A stretch of 64,000 nucleotides of DNA from Bromus sterilis. Lineage: Eukaryota > Streptophyta > Magnoliopsida > Poales > Poaceae. Below, piece after piece: positions 22,538 through 33,785 of this stretch (the first letter of the stretch is position 1; every line of letters begins with the position of its first letter). Below the pieces are notes generated by a model, which saw only the letters and a program-made list of their open reading frames with translations, had not been told where the DNA came from and made no database searches. Position numbers and translations under genes: made by a program. The stretch lies in contig OX465595.1 in assembly GCA_950022295.1 (NCBI GenBank), forward strand, positions 434,924,270 through 434,988,269, read 5' to 3'.

Positions 22538-23514
22538 CACTAGAGTACAAATAATCTAGTTGCATTTTCTCTGGATCATAACTCCTTATTGATCATGCTT
22601 GCCCGTGGAAGCGGTTGTATCAACGGTCTGGGTACCATTCAGAACCGTATGTCCTTTTGCAAATCATAATGTCACCTAATTTGACATTCCTTCATTATCC
22701 ACTATAATGATGAGGTATATATATTTGGCGGTGAAGTGAGACTTCGTTTGCTGTGTCATAGCAATGACATCCGGTGGGTCACGCGGAATTTCCCATAGTC
22801 ATGCACACTTGAAACTCAGTCAATCAGAAGTCGAACTTCTTAAGCCATAATATAACTCCTGCTACTTCTAAAGCAGCCACATCAATGTAGATTCAATCCT
22901 TAGTGCATTGTATGCAACTTTGATGTCTAACCAAGTTTCTTTCAACTTAGGCATTCATTAGTATGATATCTCAATTTTCTAGGTTAGTGTCAAAACTTGA
23001 ACCAGCATAACATTTATGGTCAAGTCCACTATCCTTTACAAATTTGAGATGTATCCTCAGTTCTCTTCAGACACTGAAGGATAAACTTAACTCTTTGTTC
23101 AATGATTTACTCATAAATAATATCACAACATGTTCTTACTACTAAGAACTTGGGTCACATTACGTCGAGTACATAACTCTTGTTTTATATGAAAGAACCT
23201 ATGACAAAGGCATAGAGGATCCAACACATCCGTTTCTTTCATTAGCCATTAACCATTTGTTCTTGTACTGAGATTAACTCAACACTTCTCTTGGATATAC
23301 AAGTAAGGACCACTTCTTGACTTGTCCCATTCTGAACTCCTTCAGAATCTTATCCAGGAAAGTATTATGACTCAATGTTATTAAACACATATCTATCTTA
23401 ATAGATCTTCAATGCTTAATACTTATTCATCTTCATTTATGAAAGATTCAAATAATCATTAACACCAACTGCACCATTCATAATATGTTATCCATATATG
23501 AGAATGTTATCATG

Positions 23515-23790
23515 CTCCCACTCAAATATGTCATGCACATATTAAGTTATAGGATAACACTCATATTGCTCCCACTCAAATATGTCGGCCACATATAAGA
23601 CAAGGATAACATCCACATGGCTCCCACTTAGATATGTCAGACACATATTAAGTTCAGGATACTAACCACATGGCTCCTACTCAAATATGTCATTTACATA
23701 TAAGTCTAGGATAATACTCCCATAGCTCCCACTCAAAATATGTCGTCTACATATTTAAGTTTCAGGAAACTATTCAGCTCCCACTCAGTT
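23515..23790 (-). repeat. Tandem array of about 53-bp units with purine-tract-like motifs
   Basis: Units start at 23515, 23569, 23621, 23674, 23726 and 23778, giving spacings of 54, 52, 53, 52 and 52. Each starts CTCCCACT or a one-base variant, which on the element's own strand is AGTGGGAG, the core of its polypurine tract. Each full unit continues with a TATGTC...ACATAT segment. The copy in Copia B is at 34775-35050. Confidence 0.85.
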
Positions 23791-26539
23791 TCATGCAAAT
23801 GCATGTTTCCTCGATATTTTGGTTAAGTCCAAAATCCTTTGATCATCCATCAAAATGAGAATTCAGTTTACGAGACACTAGTATCCATATGTTTTTCCAA
23901 AACCTTCTTGTTGTACCAATTACAACACTTCTTCAAATACAGGATTTGAGGAAGTCACTGTATTGATAACAATCCTGGATCAATCGTAGTGAATATCCCT
24001 TTGACTCAAGCATTGCTACACATTGTAGTAAACCCATTGAATTTGTCAGAAACAATCTTTGTGACAAACCAATCTTGACGTCCCTTTGATGTTCACATTT
24101 ATTCCTCATAACTCTGAAGTTATTGTGAATATCAAGTAACCTCCTTACTTGATAAGATTCAAGCAATCTTAAATGTAACTCAACATAGGATTTCATGACT
24201 CATAGTCATATCTCGTACTTAGGTCCACCATCGCTTCTTTGTAGTCCGTAGGAATGTCTTGTTCCATTAACATGACAAGTGAATCATGAATATCATTTTG
24301 CACCAGGGGCAAATATATATTCTTCAATCCTACCTTTCTCAGTAAAAGCTCCCATCAGAAGATCATGATCATTATCATTAGTTTCTCCTCTTATTGTAGA
24401 GCTTTGCTTCCAGAACATATTCCGTTGCACTACTCTGACATTTGGAGGCAAGGTCAATTACCTTGGTTGAACTTTCACTTTTCTTCCATTACCACATTTA
24501 TCAAGAACAATTCTTGACAAACACCAAACATAGCAATACAAGTTTTGCTCCTTTTGGTTCTAGTTGTGGAAGATGCATCCATAGTTGTCTAAGGATACAC
24601 TTACAAAGATAATTTATCTTACATAAATCAAGCTTCCTAGAAACCACAACACACCATGACATATATAGTGTTGGTTTCCACGAACTCAGATGGTTCCCTA
24701 TGCTGAAGTGAGTGTTTGCATATTAAATTAATAACTCTAAACAATAATAACGTAACTTGGTAAGAGATAACTTAGACCATACACTTTTCGATAGAATATG
24801 ATCACAATGTTCAGGCACGTCAATCATATTGAAGTGTCTCAAGACATTGCAATTTGTGGAACAACTTTCACACAAGTCTTTATGCTCAAGACTAACTCAA
24901 AACATTTTGTCACTTTGATCAAATCGTAGAGACTTGTCTTTCTTGTTAATTTAATATCCATCTGTACTCTGAAATCCCTTTTGATCATATAAAATTATTT
25001 CAGACTCATGTTTCATTAGTGAATACAAATATTCATCTAAGTCCACATACGAAGTTCACGAAATAATGAAATTCACCACATGCTGACATACGATACATCA
25101 CAATGTATGATACTCAACAATCAGTACACAATCTGTTTTACCAGAATGCGAGGTTTTAGTCATCTCACCTCAAGAGGCATGGTTTTCTTGTGTCAAGAGA
25201 TCAAGTATCTTAAGACATCATCATACCATTCATGACTTAAACTGTAGTGTCATTATTAAGCCTGGATATTTCTTGGCATTACAATATTTCTTATAAATGA
25301 TCAAACAACTATCATCAATATAAGAATAACTCATTCATAATCGTAATGTGACCATAAGAGATATCATTCATAAAAGGAGAACAACTGACTTGTTTCTCAC
25401 TAATATGAATAATTGTCTTCGCGAGATGCAAGACACACTAATAAAGTACTCATTCAAACGATCATAAAATTTATTCATATATTAATCAATTGATAGATGT
25501 AGAGGGAGAGTGTTGTCGACCATCAACTATCTTGATTGCCGTCAGCACACATTGTCACCTCATCCCTTCCAAGCCACTCTCAAGCAGTAAGTTCAAGCAT
25601 CGAATACTTAATCAACCGCAATTAGTGTTTCGTGGGAAAGACATTTATAACTCGTATATCAAATATACCTTCTCCGTCAATGACCATTCCTGCATTGGTT
25701 CTACTCTTAATGTTCTTAACTTTAACCATGATCTCATGACAGGTGAACGATTCTCCTTCATGACATAGTGCAGACATGGTCTTTGTAACTGGGAGGAAGC
25801 GGATGTAACTCCCCAGTTATCGCAAAGTAACCAGTCATTCAGTAGTCCAAGTTATACACAAGGTGTTCCATGTATCTTATACATTTTCCAAGTGCCTTTC
25901 TCAGCAGGTTGTTCCTTCCACCATAGTTGAAAGAAACCCCGTCCATATACTCATATTCCATTACTCTGATTTGTGACCAAGTGCTTTCAAGTTCACCTAG
26001 CACGTCATACGTGTTGGTTAACATGCATTCACAATTCAGATTCCATAGAATGAATTATGGTGTATTGGACAGTCATTCATAAGTGACGGTGAGTGCGATA
26101 CTCATCATCATCTTCCTTGATTACGGAGTTGTCAGGTGTATCTCCTAGCAGTTCTTCGTATTATGTTTAGCAAGTCATTACTAATGAGTATGTCTCTAAT
26201 GGTGTTGGTACACATCAATGAAGTAAGACCCATTTACCTTTAAGTTCTATCATACTAAAATAGCCATAGTTCTAAACATTGGTATGACGTTATCTACAAT
26301 GATATTTGCTAAGACATGAAGATTAAATTCATAATATGGAGTTCATGTTTCAAAAACAATTTTGGAACTCCCACTCAGGCAAACATCCCTCATAGTTTGT
26401 TCTAAGTGATTACACGATCCTTGAACACCATACCTCCCCCGATCGTCATGGCCATCAGTATGTTGTTCAAGGTAGGCCATCATGCCAATCACATCATCCA
26501 TGTTACTCACGCTCGACCTTTCGGTCTCTTGTGTCCCGA

Positions 26540-26633
26540 GGCCATATCATATACATATGCCAGGCTCGCCACCACACCCTATGTGATTTGTTGCTGTGTC
26601 ATGCAAGGCCATATCATATACATATGCCAGGCT
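26540..26633. repeat. Direct repeat of 27 bp, period 67
   Basis: The segment beginning GGCCATATCATATACATATG and ending CCAGGCT occurs at 26540-26566 and again at 26607-26633. The Copia B copy lies 11,260 bp to the right. Confidence 0.85.
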
Positions 26634-27243
26634 TGCTACACCCACCTCATGTGAACGAAAAAATGTTTGACACACGTGTGACACGTGGTGCCTCCATAAT
26701 GTAGAACTTTCCAGGTGGTGCTCACTAGGGTAAGGACACTATGTTGGTTTTAGTGAGGGATCATCCTATTATGCTACCGTCGTATATCTAACATATTAGC
26801 AAAAAAGGATGCAACATAAATCATACATGCTATGATTCCCCCCGAAATGCAAATTAAAGTTGAAAACGCCTTTCTACTTTATCTTTTGCAAGTTTTACGT
26901 GGCTGCTAGGGATTTCGAGAAAAGAACCGTTTCTATCCTACGAAAACAAGCCACAACACCAATCCACAATTGTCTCTATTACACCCCTGTCGGGGCCCTC
27001 CGTTGCAAACATCTTCGCATCGCTAATGCAGAGAGACAGACACACCCCCAGCCACTTTATATGGTACAAGCCATATGTCAAGCGTGGAACCAGTCTCGCG
27101 TAAACGCGTAAGGTCGGTCGGGGGCCGCTTCATCAAACATTGCCGCAACGCTAAATGAGTACACGTGAGAGGGTAACAATTGGAGAATTGATGCCCACAT
27201 ACTAGATGTGTTCTATCCGTACAATACATCTACGCATAGCCTT

Positions 27244-27256
27244 GCTCATGATACCA
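27244..27256 (-). other. Primer-binding site of Copia A (variant)
   Basis: The minus strand reads TGGTATCATGAGC, one base after the LTR end. The usual methionine PBS is TGGTATCAGAGC, so the 3' part is changed. Copia B has the same at 38504-38516. Confidence 0.65.
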
Positions 27257-27257
27257 C

Positions 27258-29040
27258 TGGTGGGGTTCGGGGCAGAAAACAAAAAAATTTCATAACCTAC
27301 GAGACCCATACCCAAGACCTATGCTATGTTGATGCAAGTAACAGACAAAAATAGATCACATACCAGTATGTAGTCCGTTAAGCGGGAAACGTTCCCGCAT
27401 GAACGTGGTTGGTGTAGTCATACCGGCAATCCCCGATGTCGCGCAGATCCACGATGACTCATGTAGCCACCCGATCCTTGTGGACCGATGACGGGATTAC
27501 GTCCCCGTCGGAACGTTGCTGATGAAGACCTCGCGATATGACCACTACGATGAAGTAGCACCACAAGTGTAGTGCCTCGCGGGATTATACACATACAGTA
27601 TACCCGACGTCCCTCCGGGCTCCGAACCAGTAGAGCAGCGGAAAGAAGATGGATTAGGATCCCGATTCCAGCAGCACGACGGCGTGCGTATAGTGGAGAA
27701 ATCCCCAACCAAGTGTAGACTCCAAACAAGGGGAGTCCACTCGAGGAAGGAGAAAGGAGGGAGAGAGAGATGAGAACTTGTCTCAAAAAATTGATGATTA
27801 AAAGGGCACCTCTACCCCTCCTTATATAGGCCAAGGAGGGGTGCCACCCCCCCTCCACTTCCGGGGTGGGACTAATCCCAAGGGGAGGGGGGTGCGCCAT
27901 GAATAAAGGGGGTGGGCCCCTCTATGGCGCCATGGCCCATGGGGGAGGACTCCCTCTCCCCCTAATGGGCCCTATGAGGCCCATATGCCTTTTAATTCAT
28001 TTTTAATTATATTTAAATATATTTTAATATTTAATTCAGATAATTAAATAATAAAACATATATTAAACATTATTAAATATATTTTGAACCTTTCAAAATA
28101 CGCGGAACAACTTCCGGCCTTCATCGGAACAATTCCGGTGTTCTCTCCAATTTCTCCGGTGATCCCAAATCAATCCTTACTGCGTCGAGTACCCTTAAGT
28201 GTAACACCCTACGATCCGGGAAACAGCAGACATGATCGAGACAATTCTCATTGATCAATGACTAATCAATTGGACCTGGTTACAATCCTTGATAGCCCCT
28301 CCGCTTCCATCGAATGAACTTCAATCGTTGTTGGATTCGTTAACCGTGTGCCTGTTCCCTTTGTCCTATGGTACTTTGCTTGTCCGAGGTTTGATCATCG
28401 GTATCCAATATACCTAGTTCGTCCTTGTGCTCAACAAACAAGTTTACTCGTTCCCGTGATATTACAACTCCGTGACCTAGTCACACGTTTGCAAACTTTA
28501 TGATGCAATATCACCTAGTGGGCCCAGAGTACCTATCCGTCACACGGATGGACAAATCCCGCTTTGATCTATTTGCATACTCATCAACCATCTATTTCGG
28601 AATACCCAAAGTGCACCGTTATGGCCAGCATATTTCAGTCAGGCGATGGGATACAAATCAAAGTCTCCTCATAGATGACAATTACGTATGATCATTACGG
28701 TCAAAGGATATGGTCACTACGTCATAGTTATCGCAATGTCGAACTATGTGACTTGATCACATCGCAACACTTCTGGTGGGTGTATGTCCATCATATCGTT
28801 ATCCAATGATACGACTCCATTGTCAACAGACGCCATTGTCTCATGATCAGGAAACCTTGATCATCAATCGCCCAATGGACTAGTATACTAGGGATAACTA
28901 GGGACCTGGTTGTTTGTATACCACACCTGTATTAATGTTTCCGCTTAATACAGTTCTAGCACGGTATCAAACGTATTATGAACTAATGGAATATGCTCGA
29001 TAAAACATATTTTATTTGCCTCTAGGGCACATTCCCAACA
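27258..29040 (-). mobile_element. Copia A 5' LTR (1,783 bp)
   Basis: The inner end reads TGGTGGGG instead of TGTTGGGG, a one-base change in the terminal repeat. The outer end CCCAACA abuts the G2 LTR at 29041. It differs from the 3' LTR by scattered substitutions and a net 13-bp length difference. Confidence 0.87.
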
Positions 29041-29130
29041 TGACCATCGGTTACCGCCAGGTCTCGCCACCGTTCAAGAGGTGACAGCGAGGATGTTCAC
29101 CACGACACTTCGCTCACAACCGGTCTATTC
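29041..29130 (-). mobile_element. G2 LTR fragment ending at the duplication junction
   Basis: TGACCATCGGTTACC onwards matches 40301-40390. At ATTC (29127-29130) the sequence switches to the plus-oriented G1 LTR. The same G2-to-G1 junction is found once more, at 8713-8716. Confidence 0.9.
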
Positions 29131-31406
29131 AAATGATTTTGCTACTTGGACCATGGAATTATGCTACAATTCAACCACACATCACAGGCATATCATACAC
29201 ATTTGAAGATGATTCAAAATGATCAAACTGTGTCACATGCAACTTGGTTAATTTGAATTCAAATGTGGAGTTTGAATTTGCAATTCAATTTGCAATATAC
29301 TCCACTTAAATGGAATTGCTTCACACATCAAAGCATGTACATCAATATTCAAACTTCCATCATGTGTTTGTGCATTGTATTTACTTTGCTACTTTGCTTG
29401 TTGTTTGTCGAGTAGAGGTGGAACCGGAGCAGGAGGCTGCCCCCTTCGTTGAAGACCCAGAACCCGAACCTCGTCAGCAAGGCAAGCAAACGCCCATTGA
29501 TCATGTCGATAAAATCCCACTTCCCTCTCATGTCTCGCTTATGCATTGCTTAGGATGATCACCATGATTCGTTTCTACCGCATAGAAGAACCCATTCCTT
29601 TGCATGACCTATCATTTTGTCACAGTAGTAAGCAAACCACAATCCTAGCAAATGTAGGAGTTGATTGATATCATGTGGACCCTGCAAATGTTATCGCTTA
29701 TTGCATGCTTAGTATGATACCATGTTGTTACTGTGATGTGAGTCGGGATGGGAATGATCATGTTGATGATGGTGGAAAAGTGTTGGTGAATCGACCCTAA
29801 TACAAGGTGAACGATGAGAGGCTATGTAGGAGTACACGGTGGGTTGTCTCGTTGAACACCGCCCTAAGTCCGAGTTCTTGTGTGGTGATCCAAGATGAAG
29901 AGTACAACCACACATTGGGCTCACTGACCCCTCTCAACTTACTAACTCATCCCTTTCGATGTCCAGATGTCGCAATAGTTCGGAGTTCTGGTAGGTCTGT
30001 GGCCTGGTTGCTAAGTGAGAGAACGGCTCATCCGAGACCGGCTTATGCACCACGCACACATCACTTGGGTCCACTTCGGTAAACCGGCCGGGTTCACGAT
30101 AGTGGTAACCAACCCAAGTAGGCGGCTTTCTCGGACTAGATCGGCTATGAGGTAACAGTTGTGGTGAGCATCCTCGCTGGCACCCCTTGAATGGTGTCGA
30201 GATCAAAGGAGGTAAATGATGATCATGTGTGTGTAGCGGTACACCCCTGCAGGGTTAACAAAACTATTCGAATAGCCGCATCCGCGGTTATGGACTGCTT
30301 GGAAAGCTTAGCTTGATTATTAGATAACTTGAACCGGATACTTCTAAAACACACCAAGATAAGTGTGAGTGCTATGGCGTGATTTCTCATGGGGAAGTCG
30401 AGGAAGGCACCATAGTGGTGTAATTGGTTGGAGAAAGTAGTGGACTCGTGTACGCTTCTTACCTCAAAGTCTTGTACTCGTAGTTCAGGATTAGCCAAGT
30501 CAAAGCTGGCATTTCTGCAAGTGAACTCCACCTCCCTTTACCTTGATACATGTGCATGAGTAGCATAGCTCCTATGTAAGTCTTGCTGAGTACGACTTTG
30601 TACTCACGTTTGCTTAATCTATGTTTTAGATGATGCCACTGACCCCGAAGGTGGCTTCTTCATCGAGCTGGACGACTGAAGACCAACCAGTCTAGTCCCA
30701 GTCAGTTGACTGGTTCCCTCGTGGAGGGCTTGTGTTTAAGTAAGGCTTCTTAAGCCATCTGTTAAACTTGTCTGTACTCAGACATAATTTGCTTCCGTTT
30801 GTGTTGTAATGTTGGATCACATGTTTGTGATCTCTGTTTGCACTCTATAAGAGTTATCAATAAAATTGTACACTTTGTAGAGAATTGCAATGGCACCTGC
30901 TGTTCATACAAGGCATGTGTGTTGCGTGTATGTTTATAACGTGCATGTCTTTGTATGGGTTTTCGAGACCTTAGTTGTGTTTTGGCTGGCGGTCTTTCAT
31001 ACACCAAGTGGCCCTTAGATGTGCGCAGCTTGGGGCATCGCGATGCGATTGCTCGAGACTCCGTCTCGTGCACACTTTGTGGTATGATCGAGCCCGCCCT
31101 AGACCCCAACTAAGTGATCGGGCTGGAGTAAGTTTATGTAAGAGTTTTGAGATAGTCGATAGTATGGCGGAGGCGACTTGTCTTTGTATATGGGAGTTCA
31201 CCACCCATATCATTAGACTTGTGTGCGGACGATGAGGACCCATCTCAGTTGATCATCCGGCCTGAATGGGATGCCCCTCACGTACGATGCTTTCCGAGAA
31301 CGTTCTGTGCTTGGCCTTGTCTGCTTAGACAAGTGGGTACGGTTCTCGGCTCTCCATATGACTATGTCTTAGCTGTACTTGCATACGCTAACCCCGGGTC
31401 CCGATA
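29127..31406 (+). mobile_element. G1 3' LTR, last part (terminal end)
   Basis: It matches 18776-20151 and then the 5' LTR up to 10991. It ends GGGTCCCGATA, with TA where CA is expected, followed by the target duplication GATCA. Confidence 0.9.
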
Positions 31407-31411
31407 GATCA
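31407..31411. repeat. Target-site duplication of G1, right copy
   Basis: GATCA matches 7117-7121. The G2 LTR resumes at 31412 with CATGTCTGTGATC. Confidence 0.85.
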
Positions 31412-32015
31412 CATGTCTGTGATCACATTACATCATACAACAGAAGCAACTTAGGTCTGAGTATAGACAAGTTTAACAAATGGCTTAGAGAAGCCTTGTA
31501 AACATACACGCCCTTCCACGAGGGACCACACTGCTGTCTGGGACTATGCTAACTTAGTCAACGTCGAGCTTCAGGTCGGTGACTCCATCGGGGTCTGGGC
31601 TTCCATCTAAAACATAGAATAAGCAAACGTGAGTACAAAGTCGTACTCAGCAAGACTTACATCAGAACTACACTACTCATGCTCAAGTATCAAGGTAAAG
31701 GGTGGTGGGGTTTCAATATGCAAAAGTGCCAGCTTTGACTTGGCTAGTCCTGTACTACGAATACCAGACTTGAGGTAAGAAGCGTACACGAGTCCACTAC
31801 CAAGTCTCCAACCAATACACCACTATGGTGCCTTCCTCGACTTCCCCACGAGAAAGCACGCCATAGCACTCACACTTATCTTGGTGTATTTTAGAAGTAT
31901 CCAGTTCAAGTTGTCTAATAATCAGGTAAAGGTTCCAAGTAGTCCTTAACCGCGGACGCGGCTATTCGAATAGTTTTGTTAACCTTGCAAGGGTGTAAGC
32001 TACACACACATGTTC
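31412..32015 (-). mobile_element. G2 3' LTR, second segment
   Basis: It continues the LTR broken at 7121 and runs to the Copia B target bases TGTTC (32011-32015). No gene. Confidence 0.88.
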
Positions 32016-33785
32016 TGTTGGGGTTCGGGGCAGAAAACACAAATTTTTTAACCTACGAGACCCATACCCAAGACCTATGCTATGCTGATGCAAGTAACGG
32101 ACAGAAATAGATCACATACCAGTATGTAGTCCGTTAAGCGGGAAACGTTCCCGCATGAACGTGGTTGGTGTAGTCGTACCGGCAATCCCCGATGTCGCGC
32201 AGATCCACGATGACTCCTGTAGCCACCCGATCCTTGTGGACCGATGACGGGATTACGTCCCCGTCGGAACGTTGCTGATGAAGACCTCGCGATATGACCA
32301 CGACGATGAAGTAGCACCACAAGTGTAGTGCCTCGCGGGATTATACACATACATTATACTCGACGTCCCTCCAGGCTCCGAACCAGTAGAGCAGCGGAAA
32401 GAAGATGGATTCGGATCCCGATTCCAGCAGCATGACGGCGTGCGTATAGTGGAGAAATCCCCAACCAAGTGTAGACTCCAAACAAGGGGAGTCCACTCGA
32501 GGAAGGAGAAAGGAGGGAGAGAGAGATGAGAACTTGTCTCAAAAAATTGATGATTAAAAGGGCACCTCTACCCCTCCTTATATAGGCCAAGGAGGGGTGC
32601 CACCCCCCCTCCACTTCCGGGGTGGGGCTAATCCCAAGGGGAGGGGGTGCGCCATGAATAAAGGGGGTGGGCCCCTCTATGGCGCCATGGCCCATGGGGG
32701 AGGACTCCCTCTCCCCCTAATGGGCCCTATGAGGCCCATATGCCTTTTAATTCATTTTTAATTATATTTAAATATATTTTAATATTTAATTCAGATAATT
32801 AAATAATAAAACATATATTAAATATATTTTGAACCTTTCAAAATACGCGGAACAACTTCCGGCCTTCATCGGAACAATTCCGGTGTTCTCTCCAATTTCT
32901 CCGGTGATCCCAAATCAATCCTTACTGCGTCGAGTACCCTTAAGTGTAACACCCTACGGTCCGGGAAACAGCAGACATGATCGAGACAATTCTCATTGAT
33001 CAATGACTAATCAATTGGACCTGGTTACAATCCTTGATAGCCCCTGCGCTTCCATCGAATGAACTTCAATCGCTGTTGGATCCGTTAACCGTGTGCCTGT
33101 TCCCTTTGTCCTATGGTACTTTGCTTGTCCGAGGTTTGATCATCGGTATCCAATATACCTAGTTCGTCCTCGTTCTCAACAAACAAGTTTACTCGTTCCC
33201 TTGATATTACAACTCCGTGACCTAGTCACACGTTTGCAAACTTTATGATGCAATATCACCGAGTGGGCCCAGAGTACCTATTCGTCACACGGATGGAAAA
33301 ATCCCGCTTTGATCTATTTGCATACTCATCAACCATCTATTTCGGAATACCCAAAGTGCACCGTTATGGCCAGCATATTTCAGTCAGGCGGTGGGATACA
33401 AATCAAAGTCTCCTCATAGATGACAATTACGTATGATCATTACGGTCAAAGGATCTGGTCACTACGTTATAGTTATCGCAATGTCGAACTATGTGACTTG
33501 ATCACATCGCAACACTTCTGGTGGGTGTATGTCCATCATATCATTATCCAATGATACGACTCCATTGTCAACAGACGCCATTGTCTCATGATCAGGAAAC
33601 CTTGATCATCAATCTCCCAATGGACTAGTATACTAGGGATAACTAGGGACCTGGTTGTTTGTATACCACACATGTATTAATGTTTCCGCTTAATACAGTT
33701 CTAGCACGGTATCAAACGTATTATGAACTAATGGAATATGCTCGATAAAACATATTTTATTTGCTTCTAGGGCACATTCCCAACA
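32016..33785 (-). mobile_element. Copia B 3' LTR
   Basis: Counterpart of 20756-22525. It ends CAACA before the purine tract and has a minus-strand TATATAA at 32579-32585. Confidence 0.86.

Larger units (their letters stand above)
22526..27257 (-). pseudogene. Copia A internal region, decayed gag-pol
   Basis: The 4.7-kb interior has no long open frame. Fragments can be recognised on the minus strand. A FLDKILKEFRMGQVKKW stretch (about 23310-23362) matches the conserved YLDKIL...F.M...KKG region after Copia reverse transcriptase. YIDVAALEVAGVILWLKKF (about 22832-22889) matches the RNase H YIAA..EAAKE..WLKKF motif, and a KSHFTAKYI remnant lies near 22700-22750. Stops and frameshifts separate them. 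I could not recognise gag, protease or integrase; the rest (23800-27240) shows no gene apart from the two repeats listed separately. Copia B shares the same lesions. Confidence 0.75.
20756..29040 (-). mobile_element. Copia A: Angela/BARE-like element with decayed pol (8,285 bp)
   Basis: Read on the minus strand, both LTRs start TGTTGGGAATGTGCCC and the outer one ends GAACCCCAACA. A purine tract CAAGTGGGAGAC and a methionine-type PBS border the internal region. The flanks are TGTTC and TGACC; the paralogous empty site reads TGATC, so these fit a mutated 5-bp target duplication. The same length is found for Copia B at 32016-40300, because both belong to the tandem duplication. Assignment to the Angela/BARE group rests on the LTR start and pol remnants. 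Confidence 0.85.
18780..29130 (+). repeat. Tandem duplication, unit 1 (10,351 bp, carries a 909-bp deletion)
   Basis: Unit 1 holds part of the G1 3' LTR (18780-20151), G2 LTR (20152-20755), Copia A (20756-29040) and G2 LTR (29041-29130). Unit 2 (29131-40390) has the same order with the LTR stretch complete. The lengths differ by exactly 909 bp, which equals the missing stretch 30503-31411. The junction at 29127-29130 is ATTC, shared by both parents (18776-18779 and 40387-40390). Confidence 0.88.
7122..31406 (+). mobile_element. G1: chromovirus element, expanded by a tandem duplication in its 3' LTR
   Basis: The parts in order are the 5' LTR (7122-10991), primer-binding site, leader, ORF1, gag-pol, purine tract, 3' LTR first part (16982-20151), duplicated foreign block (20152-29130) and 3' LTR last part to 31406. 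The outer limits are supported by the same 5-bp target duplication GATCA on both sides (7117-7121 and 31407-31411). The G2 LTR also becomes continuous when G1 is removed. The last LTR bases are GATA where CGACA-type ends give GACA, a C-to-T change. The chromodomain and GPF-type integrase tail place it in the chromoviruses, most like the Tekay/Del clade; the clade is inferred. Confidence 0.88.

Noticed and set aside
23515..23790. Regularly spaced repeats resembling a CRISPR array
   Set aside because: Units are contiguous diverged tandem repeats without unique spacers, inside a plant retrotransposon.
23933..24196. 87-codon minus-strand frame in the Copia interior
   Set aside because: It has no recognisable Copia motif and sits in a decayed coding region. 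Its identical copy at 35193 is only the tandem duplicate.
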